From: DATAEG01 sp963703085
Lineage (GTDB): Bacteria > Actinomycetota > Actinomycetes > Mycobacteriales > Jatrophihabitantaceae
Reading direction: 5' to 3'
Length of the DNA: 64,000 nucleotides
NCBI GenBank assembly: GCA_963703085.1
Contig: OY969789.1
Coordinates: forward strand, 1,550,001-1,614,000
The notes under the pieces were generated by a model. That model worked only from the letters and a program-made list of their open reading frames with translations, did no database searches and was not told the DNA's origin. The position numbers and the translations under genes are program-made. Below, piece after piece: positions 8,669 to 16,093 of this stretch. Within the stretch, counting starts at the first letter, position 1, and every line of letters starts with the position of its first letter.

Positions 8669-9321
8669 CCGCCGAGCAACCCGGACTCGTAACCCGCGGC
8701 CACTGCAGCGGCCCGGTCGCTGACGCCGAGCTTGGCGTAGATGTGCACGAGGTGTGTTTTCACCGTCGCCTCGCTGACGAACAGCTCGCGGGCGGCATCG
8801 CGGTTGGTGGTTCCGCGCGCGACGAGACGCAGCACATCGATCTCGCGCGGGCTCAGTGTTGCCTGCTTCGGGTCCCGGACCTGGCCGAGCAGCCGCTCGG
8901 CCACCGAGGAGGCCAGCACCGTCTCGCCACGATGCGCGGCACGCACCGCCCGGAGCAACTCTTCGCCCGACGCGTCCTTGAGCAGGTAACCGGTGGCGCC
9001 GGCTTCCACTGCGGCGACGACATCGGCGTCGGTGTCGAACGTGGTGAGCACCAGAACCGGGGTGTGCTGCCCGGCCGCTCGCAGCGCCCGGATGGTCTCC
9101 GCCCCGCCGAGATCCGGCATCCGCAAATCCATCAGCACGACGTCGGGATCCAGCGCGGGCACCAGCGCCAGCGCGTTCCGGCCGCCGGATGCCGTGCCCA
9201 CCACCTCGATGCCGGGCTCGTCGGCGAACAGCCCGCTCAGCCCGTCCCGCACGATCGGGTGGTCGTCGACGATCAACAGGCGGATGGGCGCTGCGCTCAT
9301 CGGTGCGTCCTGCGCCGCCAC
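8665..9321 (-). CDS. Response regulator, NarL/LuxR family
   Basis: 218 residues. Receiver domain at about 10-125: acidic pair DD in LLIVDDHP, phospho-acceptor Asp in VVLMDLRMPD, Thr in LVLTTFD and Lys in YLLKDAS. A LuxR-type HTH follows at about 150-215 (LSPREIDVLRLVARGTTN ... VSEATVKTHLVHIYAKL). It is phosphorylated by the histidine kinase encoded 7 bp upstream and binds DNA as a dimer. The co-oriented ABC-2 transporter genes further upstream are its likely targets; a 26-bp palindrome at 12564 is a candidate site (inference). Confidence 0.93.
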   Translation of the reverse strand: MAAQDAPMSAAPIRLLIVDDHPIVRDGLSGLFADEPGIEVVGTASGGRNALALVPALDPDVVLMDLRMPDLGGAETIRALRAAGQHTPVLVLTTFDTDADVVAAVEAGATGYLLKDASGEELLRAVRAAHRGETVLASSVAERLLGQVRDPKQATLSPREIDVLRLVARGTTNRDAARELFVSEATVKTHLVHIYAKLGVSDRAAAVAAGYESGLLGG

Positions 9322-9328
9322 ATTGCGC

Positions 9329-10600
9329 TCATGCTGCCAGCACAGCGGGTACCCGAGCGTTCAGCACAGTGCCCTGCCCCGGCGTGCTCTCCACCTCGAG
9401 CTCACCGCCGACCCGCTGCAGCCGCAACCGCATGCCCTCCAGCCCGAACCCGCCGGCGGCATGCGGGCGCCGCGGTGCGGCGACGTCGAAGCCGATGCCG
9501 TCGTCCTGGACGTCGAGCAGCACGACGTCCTCCATGTACGACAGGGTGACCGCGACCTTCTCCGCCGTGGCGTGCCGCACGATGTTGGCCAGCGCCTCCT
9601 GCATCACTCGCAGCAGGGTGACTTCCAGATCCGGAAGCAGCCGCACCGGCAGTCCGGTGGTCTCCACCCGGGCCGGCACGGCGGATCTCTCCGACCAGTC
9701 GCTGACCGCCCGGCTGATCGCTTCCGGCAACGGGGTGCCCTCCAATGCCTCCGGACGCAGCGCGTTCACCGATCGGCGCGCTTCGCGCAGGCTGCTCTGC
9801 GCCAGTTGCCGAGCGGAGGCATGATGGCGGGTCCGCTCGGCTGCCGTCATCCCCTCGCGGCCAGCTGCGTCGAGTTGCCGGATGATGCCGGTGAGGCCCT
9901 GCGCCAAGGTGTCGTGGATCTCGCCGGCCATCCGGGCCCGCTCGTCGAGCATGCCGGCTTCGCGGGCTTGGGCCAGCAGTTGCGCCTGCAGGCCGGTGTT
10001 CTCCCGCAGTGCCGACTCGAGGTGTTCGTTCGTCGCAGCCAGCTCATTGATCATCGTCTGCCGCTCGGCGCTCTGCGTGGCTGTCATCGTCCCGATGACG
10101 GTGAACGCGCAGGCGAGGACGCCGTTGATGGCCGCAACCGCGACGTAGGTGGCGATCGAACCCGCCGTGCCGTCCGGGTAGCCGCCGACCTGGGATGCGG
10201 CGACGATCGCGGCATTGGCCACCACGGCCAGCGCCATCCACGGCATGACGAACAGCCGGGCCGCATCGACGTAACCCAGCCACGCCGGCAGTGCGTACCA
10301 CGGGTTCAGCCCGATGAGCACGCCGCACAGCGCCCATCGGACCACCCAGAACACCACCCGGCGGGACATCGCTGCCCGCTCCAGTTCCAGGCCGCCGTCC
10401 CGCCACGCCGTCCAGCCAAGCAGCACCACCGCGAGGGCGACGGACAGTTCGAACCGGCCGGCCGAGCCGTAGCCCTGGGACGTGATGAGTGCAGCCAAGC
10501 CGATCGACATGGTGACGAGTGCGAACGGAGCGACCCGGAAAAAGCGACGGATGCCGCGCTCCCACTGCGGATTGCCGGAGAGCACATGGATCATCGCCAC
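9329..10600 (-). CDS. Sensor histidine kinase (HisKA_3)
   Basis: 423 residues. Four to six membrane segments occupy about residues 24-175, then a coiled-coil stretch, then the dimerisation/phospho-acceptor motif with the active His in ARMAGEIHDTLAQGLTGI, then the ATPase domain (N box EALANIVRHA, G boxes DDGIGFD and GGFGLEGMRLRL). No large periplasmic sensor domain is seen, so sensing is probably within the membrane, as in kinases of the antibiotic/lantibiotic-sensing LiaS or DesK style. The start at 10600 is a GTG with a weak RBS; an ATG lies two codons later. Pairs with the response regulator 7 bp downstream. Confidence 0.9.
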   Translation of the reverse strand: MAMIHVLSGNPQWERGIRRFFRVAPFALVTMSIGLAALITSQGYGSAGRFELSVALAVVLLGWTAWRDGGLELERAAMSRRVVFWVVRWALCGVLIGLNPWYALPAWLGYVDAARLFVMPWMALAVVANAAIVAASQVGGYPDGTAGSIATYVAVAAINGVLACAFTVIGTMTATQSAERQTMINELAATNEHLESALRENTGLQAQLLAQAREAGMLDERARMAGEIHDTLAQGLTGIIRQLDAAGREGMTAAERTRHHASARQLAQSSLREARRSVNALRPEALEGTPLPEAISRAVSDWSERSAVPARVETTGLPVRLLPDLEVTLLRVMQEALANIVRHATAEKVAVTLSYMEDVVLLDVQDDGIGFDVAAPRRPHAAGGFGLEGMRLRLQRVGGELEVESTPGQGTVLNARVPAVLAA

Positions 10601-10610
10601 GGCTGCACGC

Positions 10611-10781
10611 TCACGCCGGTGATCGTCTCGGGATCATGCTCGCTCCGCAAGCGTCGCTCGGGATCATGCTCGCTCCGCAAGCGTCGCTCGGGATCATGCT
10701 CGCTCCGCAAGCGTCGCTCGGGATCATGCTCGCTCCGCAAGCGTCGCTCGGGATCATGCTCGCTCCGCAAGCGTCGCTCAT
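10611..10781 (-). CDS. Candidate decapeptide-repeat microprotein
   Basis: A 56-codon frame begins at an ATG that overlaps the stop codon of the ABC permease (ATGA) and runs through the whole 30-bp tandem repeat. The product is MSDACGAS, then MIPSDACGAS four times, then MIPRRSPA. Each repeat unit at RNA level also holds GGAG five bases before the next in-frame ATG, so every unit carries its own possible start site. Five Cys residues, one per unit. Whether it is translated is unknown; the coupling, spacing and frame preservation are seen, the peptide idea is inference. It could equally be a chance frame through a noncoding repeat. Confidence 0.35.
   Translation of the reverse strand: MSDACGASMIPSDACGASMIPSDACGASMIPSDACGASMIPSDACGASMIPRRSPA
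10627..10779. repeat. 30-bp tandem repeat, 5 identical copies
   Basis: Five perfect copies of a 30-bp unit (plus-strand unit begins TCGGGATCATGCTCGC at 10628, 10658, 10688, 10718, 10748) plus three extra bases. It fills the space between the ABC permease stop and the histidine kinase start. Copies are identical, so the array is recent or kept uniform. Being a multiple of three it keeps frames open. Copy number is likely to vary between strains. Confidence 0.97.
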
Positions 10782-11548
10782 TCCCAGCGGAACAACCGCA
10801 CGGCCAACGCACTGAACCCGACTGCATAGGCGGCCAGCACGCCCAGTTGCAGCGCGCCGGGGAAATGCCCGCCGGTCGCGTCCTGCATGGCCTGCACCGT
10901 TGCACCGAGCGGGGTGTAGTCGCTGATGTGGCGCAGCACCGGCGGCATCTGCGCCCGCGGCAGCCACAACCCGGCGAAGAACATCATCGGGAAGAACAGC
11001 ACGGCGCCGGCCGCGTTCGCGATCTTGGCCGACGGCGCCACCGCGGCCACGAAGACGCCGATTCCGAGCAACGCCGCGGCAGCGAGCACGTAAGTGACGA
11101 CGTAGCCGCCGAACTGCTTCGGCAGTGCTACCTGATACCCGATCCGGGCGACGACGAGCAGCACGATGCTGGTGATTGCACCCGCGCAGAAGTGCAGGAG
11201 TACCTGGATGCGCAGCAGCGCTACCGGCGAGACCGGCGTGGTGGCCAACCGTCGCAGTACCCCACGTTCGCGGTAGGTGCCGAGCACCGGCGGCAACCCG
11301 TTCAACGCGAGCATCGCCATCGAGAAGACGGTGATGATCGGCAGGTACGCGCTGAAGTAGCTCAGCCCGTGCAACTCCTTCGCCGGGTCGCGGGTGGCCG
11401 GGAAGGCGCCCAGCACAACGATCGCGATCAGCGGCGCAAGCATGCCCCACACCAAGCCGATCGGGTCGCGCCGGAACAGGGTCGCCTCGGTGCGGGCCAG
11501 CCGGGTGCGGCGGCGGGGGCTGACGGTGGGCAGCACTGCGGTACTCAT
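10778..11548 (-). CDS. ABC-2 type transporter permease
   Basis: 256 residues with about six membrane segments (first near 25-50, last near 225-250) and an ABC-2 fold with a long cytoplasmic N-terminus rich in Arg. Typical of small actinobacterial drug or lipid exporters, in which this permease dimerises and is driven by the ATPase encoded upstream (4-bp ATGA overlap). The transcript continues into the tandem repeat and the two-component system, an arrangement seen in drug- or peptide-responsive export loci. Confidence 0.9.
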   Translation of the reverse strand: MSTAVLPTVSPRRRTRLARTEATLFRRDPIGLVWGMLAPLIAIVVLGAFPATRDPAKELHGLSYFSAYLPIITVFSMAMLALNGLPPVLGTYRERGVLRRLATTPVSPVALLRIQVLLHFCAGAITSIVLLVVARIGYQVALPKQFGGYVVTYVLAAAALLGIGVFVAAVAPSAKIANAAGAVLFFPMMFFAGLWLPRAQMPPVLRHISDYTPLGATVQAMQDATGGHFPGALQLGVLAAYAVGFSALAVRLFRWE

Positions 11549-12456
11549 GAGCGGTCCTTCGCGGCAGAGGTGAGGGCGACGAATGCGTCGTCGAGGGTGG
11601 CCTGGTCGACGCGCAGGGAGCGCGCGACGACGCCCTGCTGGGCGAGCCAGCCGGTGACCGAAGCGACCATCGCGTCATCGCCGATGACGCTGAGCGTTCC
11701 GCCGTGCCCGGCCACCTCGGTGACGCCCGGCAGAGCACGTAGCGCGTCCTCGTCGATCGGCCGCGACGGGACGAAGCGCAGGTGCTGCGGTGCGTCGACG
11801 CGCTGGGCCAGCCCATCTGGCGTGTCCAGCGCGACGACCTTGCCGGAGTCGATCACGGCGACCCGGTCGCAGAGCCGCTCGGCCTCCTCCATGAAGTGGG
11901 TGACCAGCAGAATCGTCACCCCGCGGGCCCGTGCGTCCTCGATCAACTGCCAGGTCTCCCGGCGTGCGGCCGGATCGAGCCCGGTGGTCAGTTCGTCGAG
12001 AATGGCGACCCGGGGGTTGCCGATCAGCGCGAGCGCGATGGACAGCCGTTGCCGCTGGCCACCGGACAACCGGCGAAAGACAGTCCGGCGCGCAGCAGAG
12101 AGGCCGAGGCGTTCCATCAGCTCGCGCCAGTCGGCGGGATGCTCGTAGAACGAGCTGTACAGCTCGAGCGCCTCGGCGACGCGCAGCCGGTCGGGGAACT
12201 GGCTGTCCTGCAGCTGCACACCGAGGATGCGGTGCAGCGCGGCGGCATCACGCTGCGGATCCAGCCCGTGCACCCGGATCGTTCCGCCGTCCGGGCGGCG
12301 CAACCCGGAGATGCATTCCGCGGTGGTGGTCTTGCCCGCGCCGTTCGGCCCGAGGATCCCGAAGATCTCGCCTTCTTCGACCTGCAGCGACACATCGTCG
12401 ACGACGGTGCGCCGCCCGTACCGCTTCACTAGGTGGTCGACGTGCACGACCGGCAT
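11545..12456 (-). CDS. ABC transporter ATP-binding protein
   Basis: 303 residues. Walker A GPNGAGKTT at about 36-44, Q-loop in LQDSQ, signature LSGGQRQRLS near 130, Walker B VAILDELTTGLDP near 152, and H-loop LLVTHFMEEAERL. A C-terminal extension of about 80 residues (DUF4162-like) follows, common in ATPases of ABC-2 exporters. It energises the neighbouring permease. The RBS AGAAGGG is well placed. First gene of the four-gene export/two-component run. Confidence 0.94.
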   Translation of the reverse strand: MPVVHVDHLVKRYGRRTVVDDVSLQVEEGEIFGILGPNGAGKTTTAECISGLRRPDGGTIRVHGLDPQRDAAALHRILGVQLQDSQFPDRLRVAEALELYSSFYEHPADWRELMERLGLSAARRTVFRRLSGGQRQRLSIALALIGNPRVAILDELTTGLDPAARRETWQLIEDARARGVTILLVTHFMEEAERLCDRVAVIDSGKVVALDTPDGLAQRVDAPQHLRFVPSRPIDEDALRALPGVTEVAGHGGTLSVIGDDAMVASVTGWLAQQGVVARSLRVDQATLDDAFVALTSAAKDRS

Positions 12457-12563
12457 CGGTATTGCCCTTCTGAGTCAGTGGATTCGACCCGGTCAGCATC
12501 CGATGAGACCGTCGCGTGCCGCATCGGCCGCATGGTCAGCAGTTCTCGCACTGCGGTGGATAC

Positions 12564-12589
12564 CCCCATCCACCGATCGGTTGATGGGG
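12564..12589. promoter_or_regulatory. 26-bp palindrome upstream of the ABC/two-component operon
   Basis: CCCCATC-C-ACCGATCGGT-T-GATGGGG: two 7-bp outer arms around a perfect 10-bp inner palindrome, only one mismatched pair. It lies about 108 bp before the ATPase start, the right place for an operator of the LuxR-type regulator encoded at the end of this operon. It also lies 35 bp past the stop of the sucrase-ferredoxin-like gene, so a terminator role is possible. Little else is seen in the 167-bp gap. Confidence 0.5.
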
Positions 12590-12623
12590 CGTGGCCGGCC
12601 GAGCGAACTGGGCGGCCGGCGCC

Positions 12624-13523
12624 TCAGTCGACCGGGGTGATCCGAACCGGCCGGTGCACCAGGAACGCCGCCGGACCGGCCGCGTGGCAGGTCAGCTTGG
12701 CCGGCTCGGACCGCTCGACCACGACGGACACGTCGACCACGCCGTGCGGAGTGTCCAGCCGGACCGTGATCGGCTCGCCGTCGGTGCGGCGCAGCCCGAT
12801 CACTCGGACCTCCCCCACCTTGCGCAGCGCGAGCTGCTCGTGGGCGAACGCCATCGCCGCCTGCGCCGCCGGGACGAAGCCCACCCGGCCGCGCAGCAGC
12901 GCCCCGACCACTTCGCCCGCCTCTGCGGCGTCGATGAATTCCTGCGCGGCGAACGGCAGCACCCGGCCGTAGAGCAACCCGGTCGGCAGCACCAGCACGT
13001 TGGCGGCGAACCGTTCGCCGCCCACATGGCTGCACTCCCAGACCCGTCCGGGACGCAGTCGGGTCAGCGCGTCAGCTACGGGGCGCCCGCGCAGCGCGCA
13101 GCAGGTGTCGTGCCGGCTGTGCGCGCACACCAGGAAGGTGGGCGCCGTCTCGGCTGTACCGGCCGATCCGTCCAGCGGCAGGTCGAGCAGCTCGGCCTCG
13201 GCGGTGTAGGTGCCCCAGCGCTGCTCCTCGACGCCGGCCCGGCAGTTCACCAGCGCCCACTTGCGCAGCGCCCCCTTCGGTGTGCGGCCGAACCGGCGCA
13301 CCGCGAGGGTCCGGATGCCGGCCACCGAGGCGCGCTGTTCCAGGTCCGTGGCGACGGCACGGTCGAAGCGCGATTCCCGTAGGCCGGCCGAACCCCATGG
13401 CCCCGGCTGCTCGACGAGCAGGATGCGTCCGGCCGGGAAGGCCGTGCCGAGCATCGCGTCGCCACGGAGTTGGGCGCGCAACGCGCACCGTTCCAGGGTC
13501 TCGCGTGGGTGCGGGTGGGTCAC
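12624..13523 (-). CDS. Sucrase/ferredoxin-like family protein
   Basis: 299 residues. The protein has the thioredoxin-like ferredoxin layout of the sucrase-ferredoxin family (PF06999): early Cys in LERCALRAQ, then NCRAG, the diagnostic VCAHSRHDTCCALRG near 147-161 and ECSHVGGERFAANV near 177-190, which would hold a [2Fe-2S] cluster or an active-site Cys. The biochemical role of the bacterial proteins is unknown. It begins at a GTG 16 bp after the oxygenase gene and is the last gene of the peptide-oxygenase run, so it may supply electrons or handle a product of that system (inference). Confidence 0.8.
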   Translation of the reverse strand: MTHPHPRETLERCALRAQLRGDAMLGTAFPAGRILLVEQPGPWGSAGLRESRFDRAVATDLEQRASVAGIRTLAVRRFGRTPKGALRKWALVNCRAGVEEQRWGTYTAEAELLDLPLDGSAGTAETAPTFLVCAHSRHDTCCALRGRPVADALTRLRPGRVWECSHVGGERFAANVLVLPTGLLYGRVLPFAAQEFIDAAEAGEVVGALLRGRVGFVPAAQAAMAFAHEQLALRKVGEVRVIGLRRTDGEPITVRLDTPHGVVDVSVVVERSEPAKLTCHAAGPAAFLVHRPVRITPVD

Positions 13524-13539
13524 TGGCCGGCGGTGAGCA

Positions 13540-14826
13540 CTAATCGGCCGGGACGACGACGGCTTCGCGCACCAGCTGCCGAGCCAGTACGAGCTGTTCC
13601 TCGGCGTCCAGTCCGGGGAGCTGCTCCGGAGTGAACGGCTCGCCGGCCAACACCAGCTTCACGGCGGTCTCGACGGTCGGCGGCATGCTGACCGTCTTGT
13701 CCAGCACGCGCAGCTGCACGCCGGCACCGTTGCTGCTGAGCGTGTGGCGCAGGCCGGCGCGCAGCCGCAACGGAGTGTGCGGGGTCAACGCGGCAAGCAA
13801 GTGTGCATGCGCGAGCGGAGCGATCGGTTCCGGCCGGGTGGCCGCGGCCAGCGTCGCTCCCAGACCGGAGGCGACGCGCGCGGTGAGCTCGTCGCCACCG
13901 GTGTGCAGCAGGTCGGTCAACGCTGCCAGGGTGTTGCGCAGCTGCGGGGCCAGCGTCGCGGGATCGGACAGGTCGACCGCGGCCGGCAAGGAGCCGCGCA
14001 GCCGCGGGTCGTCCTTGGCCGCGGTGAGGAGCTGATCGATCAGCGCTGCGCGGGTGATCGGGTGGATGCCGACCGTGAGGTGGATGGACAACTCCCCGCG
14101 CGCCACGGCGGAATGCAGATAGCCGCGCGGCAGGTAGAGGGCGTCGCCGGGGGAGAGCTCGGTGTCGATGAGCGGCGGCTCCTCGGCCCGGCGGGCAACC
14201 GCATCGCGGTGCTTCTCCCAGGGCTGGTCGACCAACGGATCAGCGAGCACCGGCTCGTGGATGCGCCAGTGCTTGCGCCCGGCGACCTGCAGCACGAACA
14301 CGTCGTGGGTGTCGTAGTGCGCGGCAAAACCCTGGTTCTGCGGCGGGGTGATGTAAGCGTTGATCTGCACCGGATGGCCCAGCTCGGCCGCCAGGGCCGA
14401 GCCGAACTGCACCAGCGGCGGCCAGGTGCGGTGCAATGCCTGCAGGACCAGCGTCGCGCCGTCGGCGATGAGCTGCAGCACCTTGTCATCGGCCACCTGG
14501 TCGGTGATGGTCGCGCCGGTGCCGCCACCGCGGGTGTACCGCGCCGGCGGCAGCAGGCCGCCTTCCTTGGCCATGCGCAGGAACGGAGTACGCAGCCCTC
14601 GGCGGGAGATCAGCTCATCGACCGCTGCGGAGTCCAGCAAGTCGGTGAACCCGTCGACCGGCAACTCGGCGGCCGTGCGCAGCAGGGGGCGCGCGCTCCA
14701 GTACTCCCGGGCGAACTGCTCGGCAGGCAATCCGGTGGCCCGGGCGACTGCCGACGGGCCAGCAGCGGACCGGGGGTGCCGGACCTCTCGGTCCGGCACC
14801 CCCGGGTCTGCGGTCACATCAACCAT
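13540..14826 (-). CDS. JmjC/cupin_4 2-oxoglutarate oxygenase
   Basis: 428 residues. The JmjC-type double-stranded beta-helix is clear: HYDTHDVFVLQVAGRKHW near 165-182 gives the Fe(II) ligands His-x-Asp, and LYLPRGYLHSA near 237-247 gives the distal His. A helical dimerisation region and a winged-helix-like C-terminal part follow, as in ribosomal oxygenases (YcfD/ROX), which hydroxylate Arg or His side chains in ribosomal proteins. Here the preceding gene 12 bp upstream encodes an Asp/Gly/Ala repeat peptide, so a dedicated peptide substrate is plausible (inference). The ATG lacks a good RBS and its first 19 codons hold a 16-bp perfect hairpin, which should lower expression. Confidence 0.85.
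   Translation of the reverse strand: MVDVTADPGVPDREVRHPRSAAGPSAVARATGLPAEQFAREYWSARPLLRTAAELPVDGFTDLLDSAAVDELISRRGLRTPFLRMAKEGGLLPPARYTRGGGTGATITDQVADDKVLQLIADGATLVLQALHRTWPPLVQFGSALAAELGHPVQINAYITPPQNQGFAAHYDTHDVFVLQVAGRKHWRIHEPVLADPLVDQPWEKHRDAVARRAEEPPLIDTELSPGDALYLPRGYLHSAVARGELSIHLTVGIHPITRAALIDQLLTAAKDDPRLRGSLPAAVDLSDPATLAPQLRNTLAALTDLLHTGGDELTARVASGLGATLAAATRPEPIAPLAHAHLLAALTPHTPLRLRAGLRHTLSSNGAGVQLRVLDKTVSMPPTVETAVKLVLAGEPFTPEQLPGLDAEEQLVLARQLVREAVVVPAD
14770..14805. promoter_or_regulatory. Perfect 16-bp stem-loop at the oxygenase start
   Basis: A 36-base hairpin, arms 14770-14785 and 14790-14805 fully complementary (CCGGGGGTGCCGGACC and its partner) with a TCTC/GAGA tetraloop. In the mRNA it falls in codons 8-19 of the oxygenase frame, just after the repeat-peptide gene. 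It may act as attenuator, terminator, RNA-processing site or translational brake so that the peptide is made in excess of the enzyme. No T-run follows. Confidence 0.8.
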
Positions 14827-14838
14827 GCAGTGTCGTGT

Positions 14839-15102
14839 TCAGCTGGCGCCGCCATCGGCGCCGCCGTCGTGCTCACCGGGCGCGCCATCGGCGCCCCCGT
14901 CCGCGGGACCCTCGGCGCCACCATCAGCACCACCGTCGGCACCGCCATCCTCCGTACCCGGAGCGCCGGCGGCGCCGCCGTCCGCGGGGCCCTCGGCGCC
15001 GCCATCAGCACCACCGTCGTGCTGGCCGGGCGTGCCGTCCGCGCCGCCGTCAGCTGGGCCTTCGGTCTCGTCCGTGCTGAATCCGTCGTCGGTTACGCTC
15101 AT
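14839..15102 (-). CDS. Small acidic Asp/Gly/Ala repeat peptide
   Basis: 87 residues from an ATG with a perfect AGGAGG seven bases before it. After an N-terminal leader-like part (MSVTDDGFSTDET) come three copies of a 23-27 residue module that starts EGPADGGA, passes through a PG-x-x-D turn, and ends DGGADGGA. There is no Lys, Arg or Cys; net charge is strongly negative. I do not recognise a named family. It is followed 12 bp later by the JmjC oxygenase and preceded by a Pro-rich small gene. Possible roles: precursor peptide whose Asp residues are hydroxylated, a metal- or calcium-binding peptide, or a disordered scaffold. The strong RBS argues that it is a real gene; a longer GTG-started frame to 15171 is less likely. 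Confidence 0.7.
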   Translation of the reverse strand: MSVTDDGFSTDETEGPADGGADGTPGQHDGGADGGAEGPADGGAAGAPGTEDGGADGGADGGAEGPADGGADGAPGEHDGGADGGAS

Positions 15103-15230
15103 CGTTCCTCCTGGATCAGGGCGTGCGCCAGCGAACTCGCCGAGCGCAGTTGGACGCGGCGGGGGTTCCACCGGTGCTCACCGTAGCGACCCGCCGAACC
15201 CGGCCACAAGCACCTCGGTCGGCCTTCCGG

Positions 15231-15467
15231 TCAGGCGTTACCGAGCGGACCGGGCAGCGTCGGTGGCGCCAACGGCGGCGGCGCCGACGGGTCCGGGGCG
15301 GGGGTCGGCAGCGGCTGTGGCGGGGCTTGCGGATCAGCCGGGCTCGGGTTCGGTGTCGGGGTCGGTGGCGGACCAGGCCGCGGTGGAGCGGGACTCGGCG
15401 GGACCAGCGGGTCCGGATCGGCGGGCGGCGTGGTGCCTGGATCGGGCTCGACAGGTGGGATCGTCAT
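15231..15467 (-). CDS. Small proline-rich peptide
   Basis: 78 residues, almost half proline, with Ala, Asp, Thr and Leu (opening MTIPPVEPDPGTTPPADPDP). No signal peptide, membrane segment or Cys. The ATG has GGAGGTG at good spacing (GGAGGTGCGTC before ATG), which is the main reason to accept it. It lies 128 bp upstream of the repeat-peptide gene on the same strand and would be the first gene of that run. Extended polyproline II structure is expected; function unknown. Low-complexity frames are common in GC-rich DNA, so it needs expression evidence. Confidence 0.55.
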   Translation of the reverse strand: MTIPPVEPDPGTTPPADPDPLVPPSPAPPRPGPPPTPTPNPSPADPQAPPQPLPTPAPDPSAPPPLAPPTLPGPLGNA

Positions 15468-15610
15468 GACGCACCTCCGCGTCCACTATCTCATTGCCGG
15501 GTCAGCACGGTCGATGTGTCGCCCGACGACGGAAGTTTCCCGGCGCGGCGATGAGTTCGGGGAGCTGCAGCGGTCAGTACGCACATAGCCACCGACGACA
15601 GGAGCACGTC

Positions 15611-16087
15611 ATGCCCCGGATCACGCCCAACCTCTGGTTCGACACCGAGAGCCAAGAGGCCGCCGAGTACTACGTCTCGGTGTTCCCGAACTCGAAGATC
15701 ACCAACATCGTCAACTACCCCGAGGGAGCGCCACGTCCTGCCGGCACGGTCATGATCGTCGAGTTCGTGCTGGACGGGCAGGAGTACACCGCCATCAACG
15801 GCGGCCCGGAATTCACCTTCGACGAGGCGATTTCATTCCTGATCGACTGCGCCGATCAGGACGAGGTCGACTACTACTGGTCGACGCTGTCCGAAGGCGG
15901 CGAGGAGGGCCCGTGCGGATGGCTGAAGGACAAGTACGGACTGTCCTGGCAGGTGATCCCGGCGGAGATGGCACAGGTGCTGAGTGACCCGGATGAGAAG
16001 CGGGCGCAGCGGGCCGTCAAGGCCATGTTCGGGATGAAGAAGATCGACCTCGCCGCACTCAAGGCGGCCGCGGACCGCGAGGAGTAG
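15611..16087 (+). CDS. VOC/PhnB-like protein (3-demethylubiquinone-9 3-methyltransferase-like fold)
   Basis: 158 residues. A PhnB-type glyoxalase/VOC fold: MPRITPNLWFDTESQEAAEY at the start, SVFPNSKI, ALNGGP-like AINGGPEFTFDEAISFLI, and a conserved WLKDKYGLSWQVIP segment. Such proteins bind metal in paired beta-alpha-beta-beta-beta modules; the PhnB subgroup has no confirmed reaction. Start chosen at the ATG with AGGAG upstream rather than a longer frame to 15494. Divergent from the Pro-rich gene across 143 bp in which no clear motif was found. Confidence 0.82.
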   Translation: MPRITPNLWFDTESQEAAEYYVSVFPNSKITNIVNYPEGAPRPAGTVMIVEFVLDGQEYTAINGGPEFTFDEAISFLIDCADQDEVDYYWSTLSEGGEEGPCGWLKDKYGLSWQVIPAEMAQVLSDPDEKRAQRAVKAMFGMKKIDLAALKAAADREE

Positions 16088-16093
16088 CGCGGT

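Noticed and set aside
10627..10779. CRISPR array
   Set aside because: The 30-bp units are directly adjacent with no spacers, and no cas genes are present.
8993..12148. Very long plus-strand open frame of 1051 codons
   Set aside because: It is antisense to four well-supported genes (regulator, kinase, permease, ATPase) and its product is Arg/Ser/Gln/His-rich without domains; a typical shadow of GC-rich codon bias, helped by the 30-bp repeat that cannot break frames.
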